Source of the DNA: Syntrophaceae bacterium UBA2208
Lineage (GTDB): Bacteria > Desulfobacterota > BSN033 > UBA1163
Direction of reading: 5' to 3'
DNA length: 8,724 bases
Assembly (NCBI GenBank): GCA_002327885.1
Contig: DCUS01000108.1
Span: forward strand, 24,272-32,995
In this document: piece by piece, positions 1 to 5,666 of the stretch
Position numbering within the stretch: the stretch's first letter is position 1
How the letters are laid out: each line of letters opens with the position of its first letter
The notes under the pieces: model-generated
What the model was told of the DNA's origin: nothing
Databases searched by the model: none
What the model saw: the letters and a program-made list of their open reading frames with translations, nothing else
Program-made: the position numbers and the translations under genes

Positions 1-144
1 CGCCGCCAGCCTACTCCTCGTCAGGTGCAGCACTTGGTAAAGCTTGGTTGCTCCTGATACCCTCGAAAAATTCTTTTGTCTTTGCATAGGTCCTGTAGAA
101 GAATTAGGGATGAGGTCATTAAGGATTATCTGAGAGGTGTGCAT
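1..144 (-). CDS. Possible partial small CDS running off the left edge, unrecognised
   Basis: A minus-strand frame opens with ATG at 144-142 and stays open to the window edge (48 codons visible, beginning MHTSQIILNDLIPNSSTG). A strong purine-rich ribosome binding site (GGGAGGG, about 5 nt before the ATG) is the main argument for it. The in-frame stop upstream is at 160-162. The visible protein is rich in Ser, Asn, Gln and Arg, has no recognisable motif, and I cannot assign a family. The plus-strand frames here all stop within about 90 bases (57, 40 and 89), so the end of a rightward gene entering from the left is also possible but shows no recognisable sequence. Treat this as a weak candidate. 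Confidence 0.28.
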   Translation of the reverse strand, partial: MHTSQIILNDLIPNSSTGPMQRQKNFSRVSGATKLYQVLHLTRSRLAA

Positions 145-231
145 TAATACCCTCCCTCTTCATTCAACTTTGCACCTACTATCCCAATGGGGAGTTGATC
201 CTGGATTCAATGATTACTGAAGGAAACAAAC
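145..231. other. Short intergenic stretch, nothing clear
   Basis: This segment lies between the terminator of the small gene to its right and the candidate ATG at 144. It should hold the promoter of the leftmost frame if that frame is real, but I see no convincing -35/-10 pair on the minus strand. The only notable item is the ribosome-binding-like GGGAGGG at 150-156 (minus strand). Confidence 0.4.
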
Positions 232-262
232 AAAAAAGACAGGATCGAATATTGACCCTGCC
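232..262 (-). terminator. Intrinsic terminator of the small minus-strand gene
   Basis: On the minus strand GGCAGGGTC (262-254) pairs with GATCCTGTC (246-238) around a 7-nt loop. The stem is 9 bp with two G-T wobbles, followed directly by six T (237-232). It starts 33 bases after the stop codon at 295-297. This is the classic layout of a Rho-independent terminator and is good evidence that the small gene upstream is transcribed. Confidence 0.85.
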
Positions 263-294
263 TTTCCCTGTTCAAACTCTAATTGATTTACTTT

Positions 295-537
295 TTAAAT
301 TTCTTTTGAGTTCCGAAGAACAAAGTAGTGCGGGAAAATGTTTCCCTCATCTTCTTTTATTGTTGCCTCAATGAAATAAACATCTTTATTGATAAATCCA
401 TTACCAAAAACTGTTTCCGCCCAATGCAAGACCGACCACTGGGTTATTCTTGCAGGGTCTTTTCTCCTTTCGGGTAGTATTCCTATTAACTCCCCCCCCT
501 TTACGGGGTCACGAAGGTAAAATTCATAGGCTATCAT
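295..537 (-). CDS. Small conserved-looking hypothetical protein (80 aa)
   Basis: I do not recognise a named family. From the ATG at 537-535 the product is 80 residues, begins MIAYEFYLRDPVKGGELIG and ends in FVLRNSKEI with a TAA stop. It has no signal peptide or membrane segment and is mixed alpha/beta in composition, so it is probably a soluble cytoplasmic protein. The frame extends upstream to another ATG at 597 (100 aa). That start lies inside the loop of the terminator of the preceding gene and would add a hydrophobic, Phe-rich leader, so I prefer 537. The binding site before 537 is weak (AAGAG about 8 nt upstream). Codons 13-16 contain a run of eight G (492-499), a possible slippage site or sequencing weak point. 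A strong terminator follows the stop. Function unknown; it may be read with the PEP-CTERM gene by read-through. Confidence 0.65.
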   Translation of the reverse strand: MIAYEFYLRDPVKGGELIGILPERRKDPARITQWSVLHWAETVFGNGFINKDVYFIEATIKEDEGNIFPHYFVLRNSKEI

Positions 538-555
538 GCCTGATTCTCTTAATGT

Positions 556-574
556 GTTTAGTAGAAAACTAAAC
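556..574. repeat. Perfect 7-bp inverted repeat in the leader of the small gene
   Basis: GTTTAGT (556-562) and ACTAAAC (568-574) are perfect inverted copies around a 5-nt spacer. On the minus strand the hairpin would sit about 20 nt before the preferred start at 537, between the upstream terminator and the gene. There is no T tract after it on either strand. It could be a leader hairpin or an operator; I cannot tell which. Confidence 0.5.
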
Positions 575-579
575 CGAAA

Positions 580-617
580 AAAATAGAGTAGAGCCATTTC
601 TGTTTCTACTCTATTTT
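580..617 (-). terminator. T-tailed terminator hairpin after the PEP-CTERM gene
   Basis: On the minus strand a perfect 13-bp inverted repeat (617-605 with 592-580, core TAGAGTAGA/TCTACTCTA) encloses a 12-nt loop. The right arm runs into seven consecutive T (583-577). It begins 21 bases after the stop codon at 638-640. The stem is AT-rich, so termination may be partial. The loop contains the ATG at 597-595 of the longer version of the downstream frame, which argues against that start. Confidence 0.75.
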
Positions 618-637
618 AATGAGACTTAAATAGGGAC

Positions 638-1348
638 TTACTTCTTAAACTTTTTTCTTGCTCCCCAGAGACCAACCAACCCAAAACCAAGAAGGAGCAT
701 GGTAGCGGGTTCGGGCACTGGCGATACTGAAAGATTAACATTATCTACAGCCCTCATATATTGAGATGTTCCGCCGAAAGCAAATGCTACAACTATTACA
801 TCATAATCATCAGGTATGACACCTGTAATTGTCACATGTGTCCAATCTGTTGCTATGGATAGTCGTGTTGCACCTGCTAAATCCACAAAAGGTATGCCAT
901 CAGAGGTATATGGCCATGAAGCTACATCGGCATCTGAGTACCATGGGGGATAGGGTTCAAGTTGATGAACCCCATAGTCCATTCCGGCCAGAATAACCCT
1001 TTCGGGTTGGCGGTTCTCCGCTATATAATCGAATTCAAAGGTAAACGAAGCCCCGCTTAACGATAAGCTCGTAACATCTATGCCATAATACAAAAGACTT
1101 GTTTCATCTGTGATGGTAATATGTTGTGCATAGTCATTGCTTCCATCAGTCGCAATCACCCACCTACTAAAATCAATCCAAATGCCAAGATTATCATCAG
1201 TTGTTTCTGGAGAAATTAAATCAATCTCAAGACCCGAAGGATTAATAGTTTGGCCTGTAAAATCTTCACTTAACAATGTTAGTGAATAGGCAGGGACAGC
1301 GACTAATAAAATTAACAATACTGGTAATATCCTAATTCCCTTTTTCAT
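638..1348 (-). CDS. PEP-CTERM sorting-domain secreted protein (236 aa)
   Basis: This is an exported protein of the exosortase/PEP-CTERM system. An N-terminal Sec signal peptide (residues 1-22, MKKG then a Leu/Val/Ile-rich core ending AYS) is followed by a cysteine-free, Thr/Ser/Asp-rich and beta-rich body of about 190 residues. The C-terminal sorting signal (211-236) is VPEPATM, a Leu/Gly hydrophobic helix, then the basic tail ARKKFKK. In the family, exosortase cuts near the PEP motif and the protein is delivered to the cell surface or extracellular matrix. The end of the body (YDVIVVAF, then AVDNVNLS) resembles carbohydrate-binding-module-like jelly rolls, but this is only an impression. The start at 1348 is set by AGGAGG at 1363-1358 with 9-nt spacing; the ATG at 1405 overlaps the promoter and is rejected. 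No exosortase gene lies in this window. Confidence 0.9.
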   Translation of the reverse strand: MKKGIRILPVLLILLVAVPAYSLTLLSEDFTGQTINPSGLEIDLISPETTDDNLGIWIDFSRWVIATDGSNDYAQHITITDETSLLYYGIDVTSLSLSGASFTFEFDYIAENRQPERVILAGMDYGVHQLEPYPPWYSDADVASWPYTSDGIPFVDLAGATRLSIATDWTHVTITGVIPDDYDVIVVAFAFGGTSQYMRAVDNVNLSVSPVPEPATMLLLGFGLVGLWGARKKFKK

Positions 1349-1357
1349 TTTCTCTGG

Positions 1358-1363
1358 CCTCCT
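1358..1363 (-). promoter_or_regulatory. Ribosome binding site deciding the PEP-CTERM gene start
   Basis: The minus strand reads AGGAGG, a perfect Shine-Dalgarno core, 9 nt before the ATG at 1348. It selects this start over the in-frame ATG at 1405. The signal peptide then begins directly with the usual MKKG. Confidence 0.9.
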
Positions 1364-1388
1364 ATAATTTAAATTACTAAACTTAATA

Positions 1389-1404
1389 TGCAAAAGGGAA
1401 GCCA
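1389..1404 (-). promoter_or_regulatory. Sigma54 (-24/-12) promoter of the PEP-CTERM gene
   Basis: The minus strand reads TGGCTTCCCTTTTGCA, matching the RpoN consensus TGGCAC-N5-TTGCA with the invariant GG and GC exactly 10 bases apart. Transcription would start near 1378, giving a leader of about 30 nt with the AGGAGG site inside it. PEP-CTERM systems are often accompanied by the PrsK/PrsR two-component pair, in which PrsR is a sigma54 activator, so this promoter type fits the gene. No PrsK/PrsR genes are visible here. Confidence 0.82.
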
Positions 1405-1410
1405 TATCTA

Positions 1411-1429
1411 TAATAATTTGAAATTATTA
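1411..1429. repeat. 19-bp AT-only palindrome beside the sigma54 promoter
   Basis: TAATAATTT and AAATTATTA flank a single central G as perfect inverted copies. The element ends 7 bp upstream of the -24 box of the PEP-CTERM promoter. It may be a repressor operator, a flexible site for DNA bending, or chance in an AT-rich stretch. Confidence 0.45.
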
Positions 1430-1537
1430 ATCTTTTCTTGTTTGTCATATTCTGAGAATATTAAAAAATTGTAAGGTTTTCCGACAGATTTTTGTACTAA
1501 TGGCTAACCAGTTAATTTAATTAGGGAGTTTGCCCAT

Positions 1538-1609
1538 TGTAAAGTGTAAAGTTTCTTTACATAATTACAAATATTTATGTTAAATACTGTCAAATCGTGT
1601 AAAGTTCAC
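1538..1609. promoter_or_regulatory. Putative upstream activator sites (TGTAAAG repeats)
   Basis: TGTAAAG occurs in tandem at 1538-1544 and 1545-1551. The second copy forms a perfect dyad with CTTTACA at 1555-1561 (3-nt spacer). A 10-bp direct copy, GTGTAAAGTT, is at both 1544-1553 and 1597-1606, 53 bp apart, which is close to five helical turns. The cluster lies roughly 135-205 bp upstream of the -24/-12 promoter at 1389-1404, the usual distance for enhancer sites of sigma54 activators. The protein that binds is not known; a PrsR-type regulator is an inference. Confidence 0.55.
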
Positions 1610-1951
1610 TCAATTACAGATACCTGAATGCTCCTAAGTTTTTGTTGATTTTATACTTTATAAATTGATTAGAATTACAAAAATTTTATGGAAAAAAAAT
1701 GGAAAGCACTTTTTTTTATAAAATATTTCTTCTCTGATTACAGAATGAAAGGTTGTATGGATGGAGGATTTTAGAAAATCACGAGGAAGAAATCTGTGAA
1801 GAAGGCAACATCTATAGTCTCTCCATTTAAATCTTACTCGGAGTAATTGATTCCAAGTTATAAAGAACATGATCGCTTGAATCATGAGTCCAGGGAAATT
1901 AAGGGGAACACCTTACAATCCCGTTCGATATGAACAACATCCGAGCAAAAT

Positions 1952-1980
1952 TTGACAAAGGCATTATTTCCCTGTATGAT
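1952..1980 (+). promoter_or_regulatory. Sigma70 promoter of the dpp operon
   Basis: TTGACA (1952-1957) and TATGAT (1975-1980) are separated by exactly 17 bp: a perfect -35 box and a -10 box with five of six consensus bases. The start point would be near 1987, giving a leader of about 57 nt before the first gene. Such a strong promoter fits high expression of a periplasmic binding protein. Confidence 0.85.
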
Positions 1981-2032
1981 GCTCTGCTAAGATGGGACCC
2001 TATGGGAGGGGCTCTTTAAACCATAAAAAGAA

Positions 2033-2040
2033 AGGAGAGG
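2033..2040 (+). promoter_or_regulatory. Ribosome binding site of the binding-protein gene
   Basis: AGGAGAGG ends 3 nt before the ATG at 2044; its AGGAG core is 6 nt away. This is much stronger than the sites before the two permease genes and fits higher output of the binding protein. Confidence 0.8.
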
Positions 2041-2043
2041 AAT

Positions 2044-3654
2044 ATGATAAAGAGAGTAGGAATCTTAATTTGCGTCTTTTCGTTTTTGGTCACCGGCAGT
2101 GCGCTTGCCCAGACCCCTAAAAAGGGGGGAACGCTGGTGTTCGGGCGTGGAGGGGACAGCGTCGGTCTCGACCCTGCTTACGAGACGGATGGGAACTCCT
2201 TCATGATTTGTGACAATGTTTATGAAGCCCTTGTTTTTTACAAGGATGAATCCACGGCACTGGAGCCAGGCCTGGCAACCTCCTGGGAGGTGAGCCCGGA
2301 TGGCCTGACTTACACCTTCAAACTTAGGAAGGGAGTGAAATTCCACGACGGCACTCCCTTTAATGCGGATGCGGTTGTCTTTTCTCATGGCCGAATGATG
2401 AAGGAGCGTAAGATCAAATTTTTCGGTAAAGGCTGGGAGATTCCAAAGCAGGATCGTCCGCCAGAATACTGGGTCTCCATGGAGATGGATAATACCATCG
2501 ATTCTATTGAGGCAAAAGACGAGTATACAGTCGTTTACAAGCTTAAAAGGGTTGAAGCACCTTTCCTGGCCAATATGGGAATGGATTTTGCCGACATCAT
2601 CAGTCCAACCGCCTTTATGAAGGACCCGACTGGCTTTGTCCGAAACCCTGTGGGCACAGGCCCTTTTAAGTTCGTCAAATGGATCAAGGATGACCGGATT
2701 ACCCTCGAAGCCTTTAAGGATTATTGGAACAAGGCGAGGGGTCCTTATTTAAATAGAGTGATCTTTCGAGCCATTCCTGAAAACTCCGTCCGGTTTCTGG
2801 AGCTGAAAGCAGGCAATATTCATATCTGCCAATTCCCTAACGCGGCCGACATCCCTCTTGCCAAAAAAGATCCGAAGATCCAGGTGTTTACCCAACCCGG
2901 AATGAATATCGGTTACCTGGGTTTCAACCACAAGAAGGAGCCATGGAAAAGTAATCTGAATCTTCGCAAGGCATTTGCCCATGCAATCCACCGTAAGGCC
3001 ATTGTAGACAATATCTACCAGGGTATGGGGGAAGTGGCCAAGAATTGTATTCCCCCTACGATGTGGGGTTATAATAAGGAGGTCGCGGGATATCAATATG
3101 ATGTGGAACTGGCCAAAAAGTTGCTTGCTGAGGCTGGTTTTCCAGAAGGCAAAGGCTTGCCGGAAGTTACCCTCTGGTCGATGCCGGTTGCACGACCTTA
3201 TAATCCTGAGGGTCTGAAGGTCGGAGTGGCCATGATCGGGGACTTAGCTAAGATTGGCGTTAAAGCCCGGGTGGTGAGTTACGAATGGGGGACTTACCTC
3301 AAGCGACAGCGCGAGCAACCGGAGGATATGGACTTGTTCCAGCTTGGCTGGACGGGTGATAACGGCGATCCCGATAATTTTTTTGCTGTGCTCTTCGATG
3401 GCCTTGCCTCTCCGGCAGTCCGCACCCAATGGCACAATGAAACTTATCACAAATTGATGCTCGACGGGAAGCAGACGGTCGATCAGGCTAAACGTTCGGA
3501 TATTTATAAAAAAGCACAGCAAGTGATGTATGAAGAGGTACCGGTTATTCCCATCGCCCATTCCATCGTGATGTGGCCAGGCTTGAAAAAAGTTCAGAAC
3601 TTTAAACTCCACCCAACCGGATCGGTTTACCTGGGGAACGTTTGGTTACAGTAG
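2044..3654 (+). CDS. dppA: Periplasmic dipeptide-binding protein, SBP family 5 (DppA-like)
   Basis: This is the extracytoplasmic receptor of an ABC peptide importer (536 aa; E. coli DppA is 535). Residues 1-22 form a Sec signal peptide ending ALA, with no lipobox Cys, so the protein should be free in the periplasm. The family 5 signature region follows (LATSWEVSPDGLTYTFKLRK, then GVKFHDGTPFNADAVVFS). Stretches typical of DppA are present: IPPTMWGYN, MPVARPYNP and GWTGDNGDPDNFF. In E. coli DppA, Arg355 holds the peptide carboxylate and Asp408 the amino end; the matching residues here are Arg384 and Asp439. The late cysteine pair of E. coli DppA appears to be absent. A dipeptide ligand is likely, but relatives bind haem, glutathione or other peptides. 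It is the first gene of the operon and ends in tandem stops TAG TAA. Confidence 0.93.
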   Translation: MIKRVGILICVFSFLVTGSALAQTPKKGGTLVFGRGGDSVGLDPAYETDGNSFMICDNVYEALVFYKDESTALEPGLATSWEVSPDGLTYTFKLRKGVKFHDGTPFNADAVVFSHGRMMKERKIKFFGKGWEIPKQDRPPEYWVSMEMDNTIDSIEAKDEYTVVYKLKRVEAPFLANMGMDFADIISPTAFMKDPTGFVRNPVGTGPFKFVKWIKDDRITLEAFKDYWNKARGPYLNRVIFRAIPENSVRFLELKAGNIHICQFPNAADIPLAKKDPKIQVFTQPGMNIGYLGFNHKKEPWKSNLNLRKAFAHAIHRKAIVDNIYQGMGEVAKNCIPPTMWGYNKEVAGYQYDVELAKKLLAEAGFPEGKGLPEVTLWSMPVARPYNPEGLKVGVAMIGDLAKIGVKARVVSYEWGTYLKRQREQPEDMDLFQLGWTGDNGDPDNFFAVLFDGLASPAVRTQWHNETYHKLMLDGKQTVDQAKRSDIYKKAQQVMYEEVPVIPIAHSIVMWPGLKKVQNFKLHPTGSVYLGNVWLQ

Positions 3655-3660
3655 TAATTA

Positions 3661-3696
3661 AGGTCTGGGCAAGGAAGAAACTCTTTGCCCGGGCCT
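3661..3696 (+). promoter_or_regulatory. Intercistronic hairpin between dppA and dppB
   Basis: AGGTCTGGGCAAGGA (3661-3675) pairs with TCTTTGCCCGGGCCT (3682-3696) around a 6-nt loop. This is a 15-bp stem with three G-T pairs and no T tract behind it. It sits just after the dppA stop in the only sizeable gap of the operon (82 bp). In other binding-protein operons such hairpins protect the 3' end of the binding-protein message or cause partial termination, so that receptor exceeds permease. That role is inferred here. Confidence 0.7.
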
Positions 3697-3736
3697 CACT
3701 CTGCATCCCGACCTGATAGACTGATCTCCATAAATT

Positions 3737-4741
3737 ATGATAGGTTTCATCATCCGGCGTATCCTTGTTGTCATTCCTACCCTTCTCGGAGTTTCCATCA
3801 TCATCTTCCTCATGTTGGCGATCACGCCCGGCGATCCAGCTGAACTGCTGCTGGGTGAGCGAGCGACCCAAGAATCTCTTGAAGCCATGAGGGAATATTT
3901 AGGCCTTCAAAAACCTCTTTATGTCCAGTACTGGCTGTTCCTCAAAAGAGTGGCCAAATTTGATTTGGGGGAAACCATCTGGACACGGCAAAAAGTATCG
4001 AAAGAGATCATGGAGCGTTTTCCAGCTACCATCGAACTGGCCGTGTTTGCAATGATGATCAGTAGCCTTTTGGGAATTATCCTCGGAATGATATCGGCGA
4101 CGAGACAATACTCCTGGTTTGATTATTTAAGTATGATCGGCTCGCTCACAGGAGTGAGCATGCCTGTCTTTTGGTTAGGATTGGTATTGATGCTGATCTT
4201 CTCGCTGACCTTGGGTTGGCTCCCCATGTCTGGTCGTATCGGGGTGGATACGGAGTTAGAGGTCATTACCAATTTTTATGTTATCGATGCCATCTTAACT
4301 CAAAATTGGGCAGCCCTGAAGGATGCCTTGATGCACCTAATGCTGCCGGCCATGGCCTTGAGTACAATTCCTCTTGCCATCGTAGCCCGGATGACTCGCT
4401 CCTCCATGCTCGAAGTGCTTCGGCAGGATTATATCAAGACAGCCAAAGCCAAGGGGCTAAGCGAAACCAAAATCGTTCTCAAACATGCCCTCAGAAACGG
4501 CCTTATCCCTGTAGTCACCGTGGTTGGTCTTCAATTCGGTATCCTCCTGGGTGGAGCGATTCTAACCGAAACGGTATTTGCCTGGCCTGGTGTGGGAAAG
4601 TGGCTCTATGAGGGGGTGGTCAAACGGGACTACATGGTGATCCAGGGAGGAACTCTGGTCGTTGCCAGCATCTTTGTTATCGTCAATCTGATTGTGGACA
4701 TACTTTACTCCATTATCAATCCTCGCATCAGTGTAAAATAG
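3737..4741 (+). CDS. dppB: Dipeptide ABC transporter permease, DppB-like
   Basis: This is one half of the inner-membrane channel of the importer (334 aa; E. coli DppB is 339). The N-terminal membrane helix (about residues 5-30) is followed by the family motif ITPGDPAELLLG and a periplasmic segment ending near DLGETI. The core of several transmembrane helices starts near residue 95. The cytoplasmic EAA loop that docks on the ATPase is clear at about 229-250 (DYIKTAKAKGLSE, Gly240). The C-terminal ETVFAWPGVGKW stretch is also typical of OppB/DppB. The start has a poor ribosome binding site, in contrast with dppA, which fits lower expression. It should pair with the DppC-like protein encoded next, 6 bp downstream. 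Confidence 0.93.
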   Translation: MIGFIIRRILVVIPTLLGVSIIIFLMLAITPGDPAELLLGERATQESLEAMREYLGLQKPLYVQYWLFLKRVAKFDLGETIWTRQKVSKEIMERFPATIELAVFAMMISSLLGIILGMISATRQYSWFDYLSMIGSLTGVSMPVFWLGLVLMLIFSLTLGWLPMSGRIGVDTELEVITNFYVIDAILTQNWAALKDALMHLMLPAMALSTIPLAIVARMTRSSMLEVLRQDYIKTAKAKGLSETKIVLKHALRNGLIPVVTVVGLQFGILLGGAILTETVFAWPGVGKWLYEGVVKRDYMVIQGGTLVVASIFVIVNLIVDILYSIINPRISVK

Positions 4742-4747
4742 AGGACG

Positions 4748-5662
4748 ATGAAGAATAACGATACAAAAATGAACCTGTGGGCGAGAATAGCTAATCCGGA
4801 GGATCGACATCCTTTCTTCGACCAGATTGAAAAACTTTTTAAGAACAGGACCGGCCTGGTGGGTCTGATCATCATCATTGTCTTTTCTTTAGCGGCGATA
4901 TTCGCCCCTCTGATCAGTCCCCACGATCCGGATGAGAATTCTCTCTACGACCAGCTCAAACCACCTCTTTGGGACCCAGAGGGTTCGACCAAAAACCTCC
5001 TCGGAACAGACGACCTGGGTCGAGACATGCTATCCCGTCTAATCTATGGCGCTCGGGTATCACTCACTCTGGGGATTGTCAGTGTGGGAATCGCCTTCCT
5101 GTGTGGTTCATTATTAGGGGCGATTGCCGGCTATAATAAGGGTTGGCCGGACAACTTGATCATGCGCTTGATGGATATCATTTTAGCCTTTCCTCATATT
5201 CTTCTGGCCATTGTGATCGTCGCTTACTTAGGGCCGGGATTGAGGAATGCCATGATGGCCATCGGCATCATCAACATTCCCCGTTTTGCCCGCATTGTCC
5301 GGGCCTCCGTCATGGACGAGTACGAAAAGGATTATGTGACTGCTGCAAAGGCAATAGGTTCCAGCAACAGACGGATCATTTTCAACGCCATCTTTCCAAA
5401 CTGCTTAGCCCCGATCATCGTTCAGGCCAGCCTGGGCTTCGGAGCAGCCATTCTGGATGCTGCCGGCCTCAGTTTCTTAGGACTTGGCGCTCAGCCTCCA
5501 CTTTCGGAGTGGGGAGCCATGATTGCCCAGGGACGGGCGATGATCCTCCGGGCTTGGTGGGTCATGACTTTTCCCGGAATTGCCATCCTTTTAGCCGTGC
5601 TTGGCTTTAACCTCCTCGGCGACGGCCTGCGCGACGCCTTAGACCCCAGACTGAGAGATTAA
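4748..5662 (+). CDS. dppC: Dipeptide ABC transporter permease, DppC-like
   Basis: This is the second channel subunit (304 aa; E. coli DppC is 300). It has a cytoplasmic N-terminus and a first membrane helix at 36-57. The OppC N-terminal region ends in the family motif GTDDLGRDMLSRLIYGARVSL-like (86 onward). The transport core carries the EAA loop at 193-212 (DYVTAAKAIGSS). The C-terminus has the typical LSFLGLGAQPPLSEWG and ends DALDPRLRD. The start lies 6 bp after dppB; GAGG is only 3 nt before the ATG, unusually close, so initiation may rely on coupling to dppB. The Met at residue 8 (4769) is an alternative but has no better site. Confidence 0.93.
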   Translation: MKNNDTKMNLWARIANPEDRHPFFDQIEKLFKNRTGLVGLIIIIVFSLAAIFAPLISPHDPDENSLYDQLKPPLWDPEGSTKNLLGTDDLGRDMLSRLIYGARVSLTLGIVSVGIAFLCGSLLGAIAGYNKGWPDNLIMRLMDIILAFPHILLAIVIVAYLGPGLRNAMMAIGIINIPRFARIVRASVMDEYEKDYVTAAKAIGSSNRRIIFNAIFPNCLAPIIVQASLGFGAAILDAAGLSFLGLGAQPPLSEWGAMIAQGRAMILRAWWVMTFPGIAILLAVLGFNLLGDGLRDALDPRLRD

Positions 5663-5666
5663 ACGC

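Larger units (their letters stand above)
1406..2043. other. AT-rich divergent intergenic region without a supported gene
   Basis: This 638-base region separates the minus-strand PEP-CTERM gene from the plus-strand peptide importer operon. The left half holds the palindrome and TGTAAAG elements of the PEP-CTERM gene; the right end holds the sigma70 promoter and leader of the importer. Between about 1620 and 1850 I see only AT-rich sequence with A and T runs. Two small dyads lie nearer the importer: CATGAT/ATCATG at 1868-1886 and GTTC/GAAC at 1923-1935. Both are possible operator sites upstream of the -35 box but are too short to trust. Confidence 0.6.

Noticed and set aside
538..597. N-terminal extension of the small protein from ATG 597
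   Set aside because: The ATG lies in the loop of the upstream terminator, and the added residues look like read-through of non-coding AT-rich DNA.
1349..1405. Longer start (ATG 1405, 255 aa) for the PEP-CTERM protein
   Set aside because: It would put 19 charged or polar residues before the signal peptide, lacks a binding site, and its first codons coincide with the -24/-12 promoter. ATG 1348 has a perfect AGGAGG.
1689..1719. A8 and T8 runs around 1690-1719 as a terminator-like hairpin
   Set aside because: The stem is almost only A-T pairs with a bulge, and no gene ends nearby. More likely it is simple AT-rich, possibly bent DNA.
1658..1885. 75-codon minus-strand frame in the divergent intergenic region
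   Set aside because: It has no ribosome binding site before the ATG at 1885, and its Phe/Ile/Lys/Arg-rich product looks like translated AT-rich DNA. I see no protein-like pattern.
4171..5610. Long overlapping frames inside dppB and dppC (146 and 155 codons)
   Set aside because: They are shadow frames of strongly recognised permease genes, rich in His, Arg and Ser, without ribosome binding sites.
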